This document shows, piece by piece, positions 23,901 to 34,527 of a stretch of 64,000 nt of DNA (position 1 is the stretch's first letter; every line of letters starts with the position of its first letter). The position numbers were made by a program, and so were the translations under genes. The stretch is taken from assembly GCF_965363235.1 (NCBI RefSeq), contig NC_134839.1, positions 76,285,410-76,349,409 on the forward strand. The letters run 5' to 3'. The notes beneath the pieces are model-generated. The model saw only the letters and a list, made by a program, of their open reading frames with translations. It searched no databases and had not been told where the DNA came from. The DNA comes from Mytilus galloprovincialis. Its lineage: Eukaryota; Mollusca; Bivalvia; Mytilida; Mytilidae.

Positions 23901-25113
23901 ATTCAGAAATTATTGTGATGTTTTTATTATTGCAAAAAAATGTGACAGGGTTATTATTGCAACAAGTCCGTCTCACATTTTAAAATTTTGTATATGAAAT
24001 AATTTTCTTCTCAATATCCATGATATCGCAAAAATTAAAATAGCATTTTAATCTAAAGTGACATAATCGCACCTTTAACTGAACGCAATAATTTAGGTAT
24101 TTCAAATAGTCTTTTCATTTAACTCACGATTGGTGCTACTTTTCACAAGATATATCAACTTTATTATGCATTTTGCTTATCTGTCTTATGTTTCGTTTGT
24201 TCTCAGTATTCCTAATAATATGTTATTTTTGTCTGAAAGCTTGTTTTTTATTCTTTTTAAAGGACAGCAACAGATTACGTTTACGATAGAAAGTTTTTCA
24301 TGGGTATGGAAGATCCATTTTTATCCCCAGAGATCTGCATACAGGATCATGACAATTATGATCTTGTAGTGAATTGTGTAAGTACAGAATATATTAAAAG
24401 ACCTTATTCTTTTAAGAATAATGTATTAGACTCCAGGTATTATGATGTAGCCATAACCTTAATATCATAAATTCATACAAATCCTCTCATTTAAAGGATA
24501 TCTTTTCAATCAGGGTGCTCAAATTTATAAATAAAAAACACAGAATTTTTTTTACAGAAATTAAACAAAAGTCTTGGGGCTAAACCAGTTTTATGTGGTA
24601 ATATACCTACAAACAATACCGAACAAGACATGGTCTGGATAACTGGTCTTGGTACAAGATACCAGATGGAGTTGAAGAAGGTTGAACTCTTGTGCAACAA
24701 TAGCAATAGTGTCTTTTTTTATTATTGAATGTTTTGTCAAAGGTTGATTATCCAAAGTGCAAATGAACTAGGCTTCCTCTGTTACTTTAAATATTACATT
24801 AGAAATTAGAGGAAAAAAAATGGTCTTACAATTTATAAGCTTAATCATTGCTTTTCGTCTATCTATCTGTCTGTCATTATCAGAGTGTCATACTTTCATT
24901 AGGAATAACAGGTACTGCCATAAAACTTTTTTATGTACTGGTATTCTAAAAAAAAATATATGAGTTTTATAAGATTTTGGTGTAAATCATCTTTCTTTTA
25001 TATTTCAGCATCCTTCAAACTACTGGGAGAAAGGATTTAGCCCAGACACAGTTGATCACATGTTTAAACGTCAAACTTTGGCTAATAACAGGTTTCAGAA
25101 AGTCACAGCATAA
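8911..25113 (+). CDS. NDUFA10: NADH dehydrogenase (ubiquinone) 1 alpha subcomplex subunit 10, mitochondrial complex I
   Basis: Eight exons join in phase to 408 aa: 8911-9454, 11544-11630, 13122-13240, 21747-21835, 22672-22726, 23308-23420, 24263-24377, 25009-25113; all have GT..AG borders. NDUFA10 is an accessory subunit of the complex I membrane arm with a deoxyribonucleoside-kinase fold. Visible landmarks: an N-terminus rich in Ser, Arg and Lys that fits a mitochondrial presequence; IIIVEGNIGTDK near residues 82-93, matching the family's nucleotide-loop region; TGQGVVMERSYWSD near 181-194, where ERS is the kinase-family signature; and HVVLYIDASVDQC, matching LVIYIDVPV in the human protein. 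At about 408 aa it is longer than human (about 355), mainly through the N-terminus. The usual Gly before the loop Lys is Asp here. An AATAAA at 25213 is the likely polyadenylation signal. Introns are packed with mobile elements. Confidence 0.93.
9579..10983. mobile_element. Fold-back element with CGTACCA subterminal repeats (NDUFA10 intron 1)
   Basis: Flanked by a 10-bp direct repeat CATCATACTT at 9569-9578 and 10984-10993. Both ends carry arrays of about five or six diverged AACTCGTACCA units, on the right in inverse orientation, as in fold-back elements. A piggyBac-like MITE sits inside at 9857-10428. No open reading frame. A 9-10 bp duplication would suit a Mutator-related origin, but the extreme termini match poorly. 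Confidence 0.65.
9857..10428. mobile_element. piggyBac-like MITE, 572 bp, nested
   Basis: Flanked by TTAA on both sides (9853-9856, 10429-10432), the piggyBac target duplication. Terminal repeats of about 120 bp start GGTTCATGTGGACCCTATGG and include GTATTTTCACCTCAAAATTT; the right arm is the inverse copy ending at 10428. No coding sequence. Confidence 0.8.
11764..12744. mobile_element. hAT-like non-autonomous element, 981 bp (intron 2)
   Basis: Terminal inverted repeats begin TAGTGTTGTCAA at both ends. A subterminal stretch is rich in TTAACCGGTTAACCGG and CGTTCGACCGATTAACC. It is flanked by a perfect 8-bp duplication GAAAAAAT (11756-11763 and 12745-12752). These features are typical of hAT elements. 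No transposase is present. A fragment of the CCAATGAGACAA dispersed repeat lies inside at about 12165-12245. Confidence 0.85.
12165..12245 (+). repeat. Dispersed repeat fragment (CCAATGAGACAA family)
   Basis: Contains GTATGATTGCCAATGAGACA followed by ACCAAAATGACACAGAAATT, the two hallmark stretches of a repeat seen repeatedly in this window (3510, 6778, 23706, 37731, 59025). Confidence 0.65.
13398..13540. repeat. Dispersed repeat fragment (TATGCCCGTTTACGGG end)
   Basis: Starts TATGCCCGTTTACGGGACTT and contains GTCTGTCCATCG and a segment ending in CAGCATGAAACTTTGG. It resembles the GCCCC-ended repeats at 18155 and 57481 in design. No coding content. Confidence 0.5.
13567..13990 (+). repeat. 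Long direct repeat, copy 1 (intron 3)
   Basis: Starts TTAAAGGCAGTGCTTTGAGG and includes GGCCAGAAATAGATCCGG and AAGCAGTCAACCTGATTA. A diverged copy in the same orientation begins at 15644, about 2.1 kb downstream. The end of this copy (13915-13990) matches 17690-17775, so copy 2 is interrupted by later insertions. Confidence 0.75.
14884..15330. mobile_element. 447-bp near-perfect palindrome, mariner-type fold-back MITE
   Basis: The left arm from GAATGAAATTCAAAACA is the reverse complement of the right arm over about 220 bp, centred near 15107, with only scattered mismatches. The arms include GGCTGTGGCCATTGATTGAC and GGTCACCAAAGGTTT. TA dinucleotides flank both ends, consistent with Tc1/mariner-type insertion. 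No open reading frame. Sits in intron 3 of NDUFA10. Confidence 0.8.
15644..16046 (+). repeat. Long direct repeat, copy 2, with internal tandem triplication
   Basis: Matches 13567-13910 but carries a local expansion at about 15834-15938, where a 35-bp unit containing GTATTGTTTGTTTTAAAACC occurs three times. Homology stops at 16046 and resumes at about 17690, implying about 1.6 kb of inserted DNA. That inserted DNA has diverged inverted ends (GGGAAAGACGGC at 16049 and its inverse near 17662). Confidence 0.7.
16490..17075 (+). repeat. Tandem duplication of about 270 bp (intron 3)
   Basis: The segment starting near 16545 (GGGGAGAGAAACGACAG) recurs at 16829 as GGGGAGAGCAACTGCAG with about 85% identity through ATTGATGAGTAATTA and AACATAATTATTG. 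Each copy ends in an A- or T-rich run. Confidence 0.7.
17419..17602 (+). repeat. 91-bp tandem duplication
   Basis: Two nearly identical units contain CTATGATGAATTCTTGACT and GTTTCATTATTGTTAGCC. Recent tandem duplication inside NDUFA10 intron 3. Confidence 0.75.
18073..18960. mobile_element. Middle nested element, TGTGTGGTTCCAGTAAC ends
   Basis: The left end AAAAATATATGTGTGGTTCC and the inverse right end AAAAATATAAGTGTGGTTCC agree and continue through AGTAAC. The interior is split by the GCCCC-ended repeat at 18155-18588. Confidence 0.65.
18155..18588. repeat. GCCCCACCTA-ended dispersed repeat with internal duplication
   Basis: Begins ATGCCCCACCTACAATAGTA and ends TATGGACACATTCTTG. The core is a roughly 170-bp unit in two tandem copies (about 18212-18380 and 18382-18552), each containing CAACTTGAAACTTAGTACAC and TCATGGTCCACTGAACATAG. 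It is a common mollusc repeat type in my recollection; no coding content. Confidence 0.65.
20690..20835. mobile_element. 146-bp hAT-like MITE
   Basis: Inverted ends CAGTCTTCACG / CGTGAAGACTG. Flanked by CTTGGAG (20683-20689 and 20836-20842), extendable to 8 bp if the right end is shifted one base. Two inverse GGGCCTGTA-containing segments lie inside. Confidence 0.75.
21029..21324. mobile_element. 296-bp piggyBac-like MITE
   Basis: Ends CCCTTTACTCCAT and, inverted, CCCTTTCCTCCAT, between TTAA at 21025-21028 and 21325-21328. Internal GGCGTCAAAAGGCGTCATTA repeats near the right end. Non-coding; lies in NDUFA10 intron 3 about 420 bp before exon 4. Confidence 0.75.
23706..23815 (+). repeat. Dispersed repeat fragment (CCAATGAGACAACTCTCCA)
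   Basis: Reads AGATGTGGTATGAGTGCCAA then TGAGACAACTCTCCATCC and AAAGTAAACCATTATA. Same family as 37731-38000. Intron 6 of NDUFA10. Confidence 0.7.
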
Positions 25114-25212
25114 AATGTTAAACCAAAAAATAAAGAGGCAAAGATTTGCCACAAGAATGTTACAGAATGTATTGCAAGAAAGAACAATATTGGACTAAGT
25201 GCATTTGAGTGA

Positions 25213-25218
25213 AATAAA
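25213..25218 (+). promoter_or_regulatory. Polyadenylation signal of NDUFA10
   Basis: AATAAA, 100 bp after the NDUFA10 stop codon, in an otherwise signal-free 3' flank. Position is typical; unproven. Confidence 0.6.
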
Positions 25219-25409
25219 AATTTAATTGTTGTTAGTTTTATTTAGAAAAAAAATTTTGCCCCATTTTCCCCATGATCCTTGTTAGTTCCTGATTATTGCT
25301 AGATATCATGTCAGGTCTGATGACATATTTTAATGTGTCATAAACATGATCAGTTTATCATGACCATGTGAAAATAAGGAAATGTGACAATATGAAACAA
25401 CTCGTCAAC

Positions 25410-25615
25410 AAAGTTCAAGTGAAGTGGATGTTAGCAATAATAGGCAACTGTACAGCCTTCAACAATGAGAAAAACCAATACCCTATAGTTGGCTATTAAA
25501 AGCCTGACATGAAAAATATATACCGATTTAATTGAGAAAACTAATGGCCTAATTTATAACAAGTCAATTTAAGAAAATATATCACATACATAATCCAATG
25601 ACAATCACTGAACTA
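25410..25615 (+). repeat. Dispersed repeat fragment before the minisatellite
   Basis: Contains GCCTTCAACAATGAGAAAAA and GGCTATTAAAAGCC, the downstream part of the family whose upstream part is seen at 12165 and 23706. Confidence 0.5.
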
Positions 25616-28010
25616 CAGGCTCCTGAATGTGGTGGGTTAAACATGTTTGAAGTTACTAACCTCTCTAACGTGAGACAGTGGTGTAACAACAAAACACTGA
25701 ACTACAGGCTTCTGAATGTGGTGGGTTAAACATGTTTGAAGGTACTAACCTCCCTAACGTGGGACAGTGGTGTAACAACAAAACACTGAAATACAGGCTC
25801 CTGAATGTGGTGGGTTAAACATGTTTGAAGGTACTAACCTCCCTAACGTGGGACAGTGGTGTAACAACAAAACACTGAAATACAGGCTCCTGAATGTGGT
25901 GGGTTAAACATGTTTGAAGGTACTAACCTCCCTAACGTGGGACAGTGGTGTAACAACAAAACACTGAAATACAGGCTCCTGAATGTGGTGGGTTAAACAT
26001 GTTTGAAGGTACTAACCTCCCTAACGTGGGACAGTGGTGTAAAAACAAAACACTGAACAACAGGCTCCTGAATGTGGTGGGTTAAACATGTTTGAAGTAA
26101 CTAACCTCTCTAACGTGAGACAGTGGTGTAACAACAAAACACTGAAATACAGGCTCCTGAATGTGGTGGGTTAAACATGTTTGAAGGTACTAACCTCCCT
26201 AACCTGGGACAGTGGTGTAACAACAAAACACTGAACTACAGGCTCCTGAATGTGGTGGGGTTAAACATGTTTGAAGTTACTAACCTCTCTAACGTGGGAC
26301 AGTGGTGTAACAACAAAACACTGAAATACAGGCTCCTGAATGTGGTGGGTTAAACATGTTTGAAGGTACTAACCTCCCTAACGTGGGACAGTGGTGTAAC
26401 AACAAAACACTGAAATACAGGCTCCTGAATGTGGTGGGTTAAACATGTTTGAAGGTACTAACCTCCCTAACGTGGGACAGTGGTGTAACAACAAAACACT
26501 GAAATACAGGCTCCTGAATGTGGTGGGTTAAACATGTTTGAAGGTACTAACCTCCCTAACGTGGGACAGTGGTGTAACAACAAAACACTGAAATACAGGC
26601 TCCTGAATGTGGTGGGTTAAACATGTTTGAAGGTACTAACCTCCCTAACGTGGGACAGTGGTGTAACAACAAAACACTGAAATACAGGCTCCTGAATGTG
26701 GTGGGTTAAACATGTTTGAAGGTACTAACCTCCCTAACGTGGGACAGTGGTGTAACAACAAAACACTGAAATACAGGCTCCTGAATGTGGTGGGTTAAAC
26801 ATGTTTGAAGGTACTAACCTCCCTAACGTGGGACAGTGGTGTAACAACAAAACACTGAACTACAGGCTCCTGAATGTGGTGGGTTAAACATGTTTGAAGG
26901 TACTAACCTCCCTAACGTGGGACAGTGGTGTAACAACAAAACACTGAACTACAGGCTCCTGAATGTGGTGGGTTAAACATGTTTGAAGGTACTAACCTCC
27001 CTAACGTGGGACAGTGGTGTAACAACAAAACACTGAAATACAGGCTCCTGAATGTGGTGGGTTAAACATGTTTGAAGTAACTAACCTCTCTAACGTGAGA
27101 CAGTGGTGTAACAACAAAGCACTGAACAACAGGCTCCTGAATGTGGTGGGTTAAACATGTTTGAAGTAACGAACCTCCCTAACCTGGACAGTGGTGTAAC
27201 AACAAAACACTGAACTACAGGCTTCTGAATGTGGTGGGGTTAAACATGTTTGAAGGTACTAAACTCCCTAACGTGGGATAGTGGTGTAACAACAAAACAC
27301 TGAACAACAGGCTCCTGAATGTGGTGGGTTAAACATGTTTGAAGTAACTAACCTCTCTAACGTGAGACAGTGGTGTAACAACAAAACACTGAACAACAGG
27401 CTCCTGAATGTGGTGGGTTAAACATGTTTGAAGGTACTAACCTCCCTAACGTGGGACAGTGGTGTAACAACAAAACACTGAAATACAGGCTCCTGAATGT
27501 GGTGGGTTAAACATGTTTGAAGGTACTAACCTCCCTAACCTGGGACAGTGGTGTAACAACAAAACACTGAACTACAGGCTCCTGAATGTGGTGGGGTTAA
27601 ACATGTTTGAAGGAACTAACCTCTCTAACGTGGGACAGTGGTGAAACAACAAAGCACTGAACAACAGGCTCCTGAATGTGGTGGGTTAAACATGTTTGAA
27701 GTAACGAACCTCCCTAACCTGGGACAGTGGTGTAACAACAAAACACTGAACAACAGGCTCCTGAATGTGGTGGGTTAAACATGTTTGAAGGAACGAACCT
27801 CCCTAAACTGAGACAGTGGTGTAACAACAAAACACTGAACAATAGGCTCCTGAATGTGGTGGGTTAAACATGTTTGAAGAAACGAACCTCTCTAACGTGA
27901 GACAGTGGTGTAACAACAAAACACTGAAATACAGGCTCCTGAATGTGGTGGGTTAAACATGTTTGAAGGAACGAACCTCCCTAAACTGGGACAGTGGTGT
28001 AACAACAAAA
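25616..28010 (+). repeat. 89-bp minisatellite, about 27 units
   Basis: A unit starting CACTGAAATACAGGCTCCTG and ending AGTGGTGTAACAACAAAA repeats head to tail every 89 bp (for example at 25784, 25873, 25962) for 2.4 kb. Two main variants alternate in blocks: one with GGTACTAACCTCCC and AACGTGGGAC, the other with AACTAACCTCTC and AACGTGAGAC. The last units are more diverged. All frames carry stops, so it is not coding. The inverse of the unit resembles single-copy repeat segments at about 49020-49090 and 54305-54420. Confidence 0.95.
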
Positions 28011-28795
28011 CATAAGAAAAAACTATAAAAATCAGAGCTTAGCTAATCAGATTGATATAAAGCAGCAAAATGTTTAACAAAAACATGGACTAGATTTGGC
28101 AGGTATTTATACATCTCCCTCAAAGTACTCATAATTAGAGACAGCTAGCTAGTTCAAAGCCAATAACAACTATTAGAAATAATCTCGTTTCTAAGACTTA
28201 AAACCAACTTCAAAAGCTGTTTAAGAAAAGAAGGTCATAATCATTGATACAACAGGACAGTAATAATGGTTCAAAAAGTAAATAAATCATAACTATACTT
28301 CTTCATTCAAAATGGAATTTCCCTGTGGAATAATATGAAACTACTCAACAAAAAATTAAATATATTTCCCTGGAAAAGAAGTAAATGAGGTTGAAACTTT
28401 AAAACAAATATAAAATGATTCTATTTCTTCCACTGAATCTTGAAGATAAACACATTTACCAGTGTACAAAAAGATGTTGATACTTATTTTGGCTTAAATC
28501 ACATGTACAATGTAACAGTTGCAGTATATACAATTAAGAAGTTGTTGCATCAAAAAGCATTGCACTCTATCTTTAAGATGCTTCGGATATAAGGTCCCAT
28601 TTCTTGGTGGACGTGGCTGCATATTTACACATCTTTACATAAAATCGGACATCCAACTTCAGTAAGGGTTTTACTGATTGATGGTAAAGTTCCAGAGGAT
28701 ACCATACTATTTCTAGACCATAGTAAACGCTAAGGATACCATGAGTAAAACAAAGCAAAATGACCATGAAAAGACGAGACAAATAACAGTTCACA
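28011..28795. other. AT-rich intergenic DNA
   Basis: No gene that I can support. A 73-codon minus-strand frame (28573-28794) begins with a hydrophobic stretch but has no splice-consistent neighbours or recognisable domain. Confidence 0.45.
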
Positions 28796-29375
28796 ATGAA
28801 CTACACAGCAAAACAAAGATTTAACAAGGCAAATCTCCCAGTTCCTGCTCTATTTGTGCATACGCCATGTTTTTCTCCTATTAAAGTAGTATCTGGTAAT
28901 GAGGAATCGGGTTTACCTAGCTACAAAGCCAGATCAATTCACCATTTTCTACATAAGGAATTGCCTGTACCCTCCATTTCTAAAAATATTTTAAAGTCTT
29001 CTTTGCAAATTGGAGTTATCTTTCTTTGTCCACAATGCCGGTAGTTGAATCAAATACAACCAATGCTATATACATTTGCAATATTTAATTTTACTTCATA
29101 TTGATAAATTAAAGCAATCTTTACCATTCAGCGCTCACTTTGATTACCGTTCTAGAGCTATGCCCCTTTACAAATGAACACATTGCTTTTTTTGGTTTCC
29201 ATTCTCTTAACTTAATTTTGTCTTAACTAAATGTAATGAAAAGTATAATGCTTTTAAACATAAAACTCGGTCTAAGTTCAATTTTTGGAAGCTTCACTTT
29301 TACAGTTCTTGAGTTATGTCCCTTTATAGCATTAAATGCATGACATTTGTGTCCCTATGGACACATTCCACATCT
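28796..29375. repeat. Dispersed repeat, ends TATGGACACATTCC
   Basis: The segment from about 28850 (CCATGTTTTTCTCC) to 29375 looks like a mussel dispersed repeat and ends CTATGGACACATTCC, as does the repeat at 18155-18588. An 82-codon frame on the + strand (28796-29044) lies in it and is judged non-genic. Confidence 0.45.
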
Positions 29376-29639
29376 TTTTTATGCACATATATCATTAACC
29401 AAGCAAGAACATTTGATATATATATATATATTGTAGAGTTGTCACTGACTCAGACGTACTTATAAATATAATTATTTTCTGTGACTGTATATTACATTAA
29501 TTTGTAGGATCCTTTACTATAGATAATTTAGCTGATCTGTAACAATAACATCTTCATGCCTTATATATCATGTACTGTAGTACGCCGCTAGATTAAAACT
29601 GACGTGGAAAGGTAACACACGGCCAGCGAAAGCTCTTTT

Positions 29640-29826
29640 TGAGAGCCCAGGTGGTCGTGTGGTCTAGCGGGACGGCTGCAGTGCAGGCGATTTGGTGTCA
29701 CGATATCACAGTAGCATGGGTTCGAATCCCGGCGAGGGAAGAACCAAAAATTTGCGAAAGCAAATTTACAGATCTAACATTGTTGGGTTGATGTTTAGAC
29801 GAGTTGTATATATATATATATATATA
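29640..29826 (+). mobile_element. tRNA-derived SINE with (TA)n tail
   Basis: An RNA polymerase III A box TGGTCTAGCGG (29660-29670) and a perfect B box GGTTCGAATCC (29719-29729) are followed by a tRNA-unrelated body (AACCAAAAATTTGCGAAAGC) and a TATATATA tail ending at 29826. The spacing and body show a SINE rather than a functional tRNA gene. Superfamily not assigned. Confidence 0.8.
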
Positions 29827-29990
29827 ACATAGTTCATATATTTAATGACAGCTTCAGTTTAATATAAATACTAAAACCATATGGTTTAATATTTATCGTG
29901 ACTGTGTATTTCTCTACAGTTGTCACTTTTGGATCTGTTATGTTGTTAGGTTTATTCAAATATAATTAAAATTATAAACAAACGCATTGG

Positions 29991-30115
29991 CGGATCTAGA
30001 TATTTTCATAAGTGGGAGTCAACTGGCTACCTAAGAGGGGGCCGCTCCCGTCACGCTTCAGTGATTCCTTATGTAATCAACCAAATTTTTTTCTTAAAAG
30101 GGTGGGAACTGAAAA
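29991..30115 (+). repeat. GGCGGATC-type dispersed repeat, left half
   Basis: GGCGGATCTAGATATTTTCA, CCTAAGAGGGGGCCGCTCC and TTCAGTGATTCC match 2352-2450. The right terminal repeat is not seen, so the copy is truncated. Confidence 0.6.
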
Positions 30116-31049
30116 CCCTTTTTTTGAACAATCAATGCATGTGAATGGGACATATGATTGGAACCGGCATCTCCTAGTAAGGTTAAAGAAAGCTGAGCTA
30201 TATTCTAAATACTGGGAATTCCCCCTTTTGTACGAAATTATATAAAGTACAATCAGAGGCATATAATATTATATGTATCTGGTACAATAAATGATCGAAA
30301 CGTAAAATTTTAGTAAGTAAAAATTGGAAGGGAGCTTTTATCAATAGATCTAAATTATTAATTTGTTCTTGGAAAAAATATTATTCAAAACCACATATAC
30401 ATGAATACGAATTTTCCGAGTATGTGTATACAAAATTGACGCTTTACTTCAAACATATTGTGTTCATTAAAAAACGAAAAGAATGCGCCTCTCAAGACCG
30501 GCTCTAGTCCAAAAACTCTAAAATATAGGTTCAATGTTCAAAACTGAAGATGTTCTCCTCTTGAAAGAGTTAAACCGTTGTATGAATGAGCAACATAAGA
30601 CATTCTATATTATTTTACACCTCCCGAGAGTTTATTGTTACAACTAATAGACTTTTAAAATAATTTTACTTTCTTAAACATCAAGTTCTTTCATTGTACT
30701 AACTAATTTAAAGCACTGCGGCCATCAATATGAATATATTAAATTACCAGTTTTAGGAAACAATCATGGTAGATTAAAGATTAATAGATTTGAGTTAAAT
30801 ACCAGACAATCAATAGCTGTTAACAATGAACCTTTATACGGTCTATAAGTTTGTATAATGTACGAAAGTGAAGCAAAGTTTACTGTTTGTTAGATTATTG
30901 TTAAACTTGAAATCAAAGTTCAATAATTTAAAGGTGTGCAATACAAGTATACAGACATACTAATTCATAAATGAACCCACTTTTTGGTCTTTCAAACATG
31001 GCGTAGATATTACTAGTATCAGGAATATATTCAGTGAAAAAGTTGCACT

Positions 31050-32784
31050 ATGCAATTGTACACAGCCATCGTAGCTTGTGTGGTTTTCATTTCACTGGTT
31101 GATAACGGTAAGACTTTTTTTTATTTTAACTTGTGTGGTTTTCATTTCACTGGTTGGTAACGGTAAGACATTTTTAATTTTACGCTTGTTTACTTTTCGC
31201 TTAGCACAATCTTTTTACTGATACTGTTCTCTTTTAAAAGGTAGATTCATGGTATTCCGCCATGCATCTTGGATTAAACAATCACAGTAACAAATCGGTC
31301 TAGTTATTTGCCTAAATCTTCAAATTTGAAGACAGATTTGCAATTTAATGGTTAGACTGTTTAATAATATAAAGAAAACTTAGCAATTTATTGTATAATC
31401 CAAAATATTTAAACAAATATCATATTACTTGCTTTTAGAATCATTTTTTTTCAAACGAGCCATTTAAGGGAAGATATCTCTTTTAGTAAAAAAAATTATA
31501 CTGGACAGATAGGGAATATTTTTAGCACTCTTAGCACTAGATAAGAAACTGATAATTTTAAATATCTAAATATAGAGTTTTGACTATCTAATTGAGTATT
31601 GGAGAAACGCAAAAAAAACCCAAAACAACAGAAAACATAATCGCAAAATTGTGTGACTTGTTTTACAAGAAACATATTGACATCCTTTTCAATATTTTGA
31701 AAGATACGAACTTTACCGAAGTACCCTGGGAGGAGAGGAGGGGAGTGGATCGTAACCCTTGGCCTAGCGAAGATGAGAACAAATATATATTTATTGAAGT
31801 CGCTGTATATTTCTTCTTTTGGACTATTAAACGATCACGATGAAAACTGTATCATATCTTTAATGATTTTATCGTTACTTTCAACTTTTCCTTGTACTAG
31901 TTTTATTGGAAGTGACAATACTATTTTTTTGAGTTATTTTTTTCATGTATTTTGTAGCGTCCGCTATCGATTGTTGGGTATGTACAAGCGCTGATGCTGG
32001 TTGTGGAGAAAGTATAAACGAAGAAACATTACAGGATAATCTGAAGACAGCTTCTGGGTGTATGGGATGTAGTAAAACGTTTAAATCTTTAGGAACAAGT
32101 AAGTATGTTCTCTAGACGGAATACCTGATATACATTTGTGTTACTCTGAATGCCGGTATGTGTGTGGTAAAACGTTTAAAGCCTCAGAAATAGACCGGTA
32201 TATTCTCTTAACTCATTATACGTTTTGTCTCTGTATTTTTAATGTAAGGAATGTAATAACGTTTAAATCTTTTGAAACAAGTAAGTATTACGGTTATCTC
32301 ATTCCATGACATACTTTCAAATTTTGTTTTTAGCTCATATGAGCCACATGTGTATTCAATTTGAACTTACATATCACATGCTTTTGACAGTTTTTTTTGG
32401 TTTTTCGTGTTTTCCCTCAGTTTTATGAAATACAAATATTAAGAAATATGTTTGACAAAAATTAACAAATTATTCGTAAGGACACGAATAAGGGAAGATG
32501 GGGAATATGCCTTAGAACTGTCTTCAAATGTATAGAACAGTTTACATAAACATACGATGAACTAATTGATTAAAACAAAAAATAACTTTTTTTTCTTTCT
32601 TTCTTTAGTATGGTCGGAAGTTCAGAGGACGTGTCTGACAACTGCCACTGACACATGTGACAATAAACTAGGTTACGGAGAATGCACATGTTCAACAACG
32701 TTCTGCAATGGAGAAAATAAACTGTCAATCAAACCATTCACCGTGCTGATGATTTCTGTCTTTTGTATGATGTTCTACTTGTAA
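31050..32784 (+). CDS. Secreted Ly6/three-finger protein, probably GPI-anchored
   Basis: Three exons (31050-31107, 31958-32098, 32609-32784) join in phase to 124 aa. A signal peptide (MQLYTAIVACVVFISLVDN) is followed by a domain with ten cysteines. It opens CWVC, includes GCMGC and ends CTCSTTFCN, the C-x-C-x4-C-N signature that closes Ly6/uPAR domains. The C-terminus is hydrophobic (PFTVLMISVFCMMFYL) with no basic tail, as in a GPI-attachment signal. Known relatives range from GPI-linked receptor modulators such as Drosophila quiver/sleepless to immune proteins, so the specific role is open. The end of exon 1 plus its donor is duplicated in tandem just downstream. Nothing links it to the neighbouring genes. 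Confidence 0.8.
31076..31185 (+). repeat. 54-bp tandem duplication covering an exon end and its splice donor
   Basis: CTTGTGTGGTTTTCATTTCA through GGTAACGGTAAGAC repeats once directly after itself (donors at 31108 and about 31162). Use of the second donor would read into an early stop (TGG TAA). Confidence 0.8.
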
Positions 32785-34527
32785 ATAGCAAAATGTAAAC
32801 CAGAGACTTATGTCACTTAGAATGAATAGAGTTATCTTTCTTTGTACTGATTTTTTGCATTTGTATTGCAGGTTCATTTCTTATATTACACGAATCCATT
32901 GATCTCATGGTGTTTATTTTAATATACAAAAACAACCTGGTTACATGATAATTCTTTTTAGTGTTTTGTATTATTTGTAAAATCAAAACAATTGATTCGT
33001 GCTACTTAACTTTGTCTGAATTTATAAATCTTATAGATAAAAATATTTTAGTATTGTACCTTGTTCATATTCTTAAACGCTTGGACATGCCGGCACATCG
33101 ACTCAATTTAAACGAATTCAAAACAAGCCTCTCTGCTTGGTTTTGTCGATGCCTTTGATGATATTGCAACTAATATACACTCTAGGTACGATTGTCTTGT
33201 GCTTTTTTATATCTTGAAATCTAAATTTCCTATCTAGCTAATTAATACTTGTTATCGCATATTTGCTTCTGAAAAAAAACAACACCAAAAACATGCAACT
33301 TGTTTATGGTATTTTATACATATCAAAATGACTAGTTACTTTCATTCTTGTCACATAATACTAATTTTCCTAACAAAATATGGGAATAAGGCATATCTTT
33401 TCTGAGATCAACATGTTATAACATTCAATCACATTGGTTTCCTCTGTTATTCTTCGTAAAACAATTCCTTGATTTTTAATACAATTATAATGTACACATA
33501 TTTTTCTGAATGAATTTATTAATTAATCGTTACAGATAAAAACTTTACATCAAACATTTCCGTTAAACAAGCCTGCGAAATACCTCCAGACATACCATGA
33601 AATATTACATGCACATAACGACCAACGACAATAATTGTGTCATGTAATGATCTGCAATGTTTGAACCTCTCATGTCTTCGAACGTATATGAATAAATAGT
33701 TTATACATAATCATATAGTTCCGATAGAACTGGAATAGTTTCTTTATATTTGACTAGCACGAATGAGAAAACTAATTTAAAAGCATAAAGAAATTTTATT
33801 TTTTATTTTCCCGTATGTGAAAGTCTTTCTCCACAGAAGTAGTAATCATCAATATTATTATTATTCAAGTATTTAGACTTTTATACTGGAACTCCTTCAA
33901 AACAATGTAACTCTGGTAGTAGGGTATTTCTTTCATATTTTTAATTCGGAAACCAATCATAAATCTACGTTTCAAACAGGCGTCTATAAATATATCAATC
34001 ATTAAGAAAAGTGCATGTTTATAACACATCTAAGGACAAAATATATGATGGCCCGAGGCTAACACATCTACAACTTCATTATAACTATCACCCATAGACC
34101 ATACAACATTTGATCGCCTTCCGTAATCAATCATCTACTCTAGGAAGTCAAAATAGGATTTCCAATATCGTGCCATGTAATTTAACTCTATTGCTGAGGA
34201 TTTAGTTGTTGTTTACTTGTTTACTTCTTAAAAGTTTTCTAATTTTGGTTTTGTTAATTGTTTTTCCTTATTCTATCTGATTGAGCCATGGAGAAGAGCG
34301 TTTGATTTTATTATCACTAATAACTTAGGTAGGTAACTTATATAGATTTGTACATTTTATAGAGTTTGTTCACATGGTCATGTTTTGTCATAACTATTGT
34401 AATTTTTCCTGTATCAGAAATTCTAAGAAAATATTTTATATGAATTTTAACTATGAATTATTTCGACAAACTGATTTGCAGATTACATTATGTGGTAATT
34501 TTTACTGATAAATTAACAAAAGTATAA
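32785..34527. other. AT-rich intergenic DNA
   Basis: Between the Ly6 gene and the first ribozyme-bearing repeat. Short open frames such as 32961-33158 are AT-rich noise. No repeat ends recognised. Confidence 0.5.

Noticed and set aside
25616-28010. CRISPR-like array
   Set aside because: The whole 89-bp unit is repeated with no unique spacers, and the genome is clearly eukaryotic.
28573-28794. Minus-strand 73-codon frame with a signal-like N-terminus
   Set aside because: No downstream exons, lies next to dispersed-repeat sequence, no recognisable domain.
29649-29735. Functional tRNA gene
   Set aside because: A and B boxes are good, but cloverleaf spacing is wrong and the sequence continues into a SINE body and TA tail.
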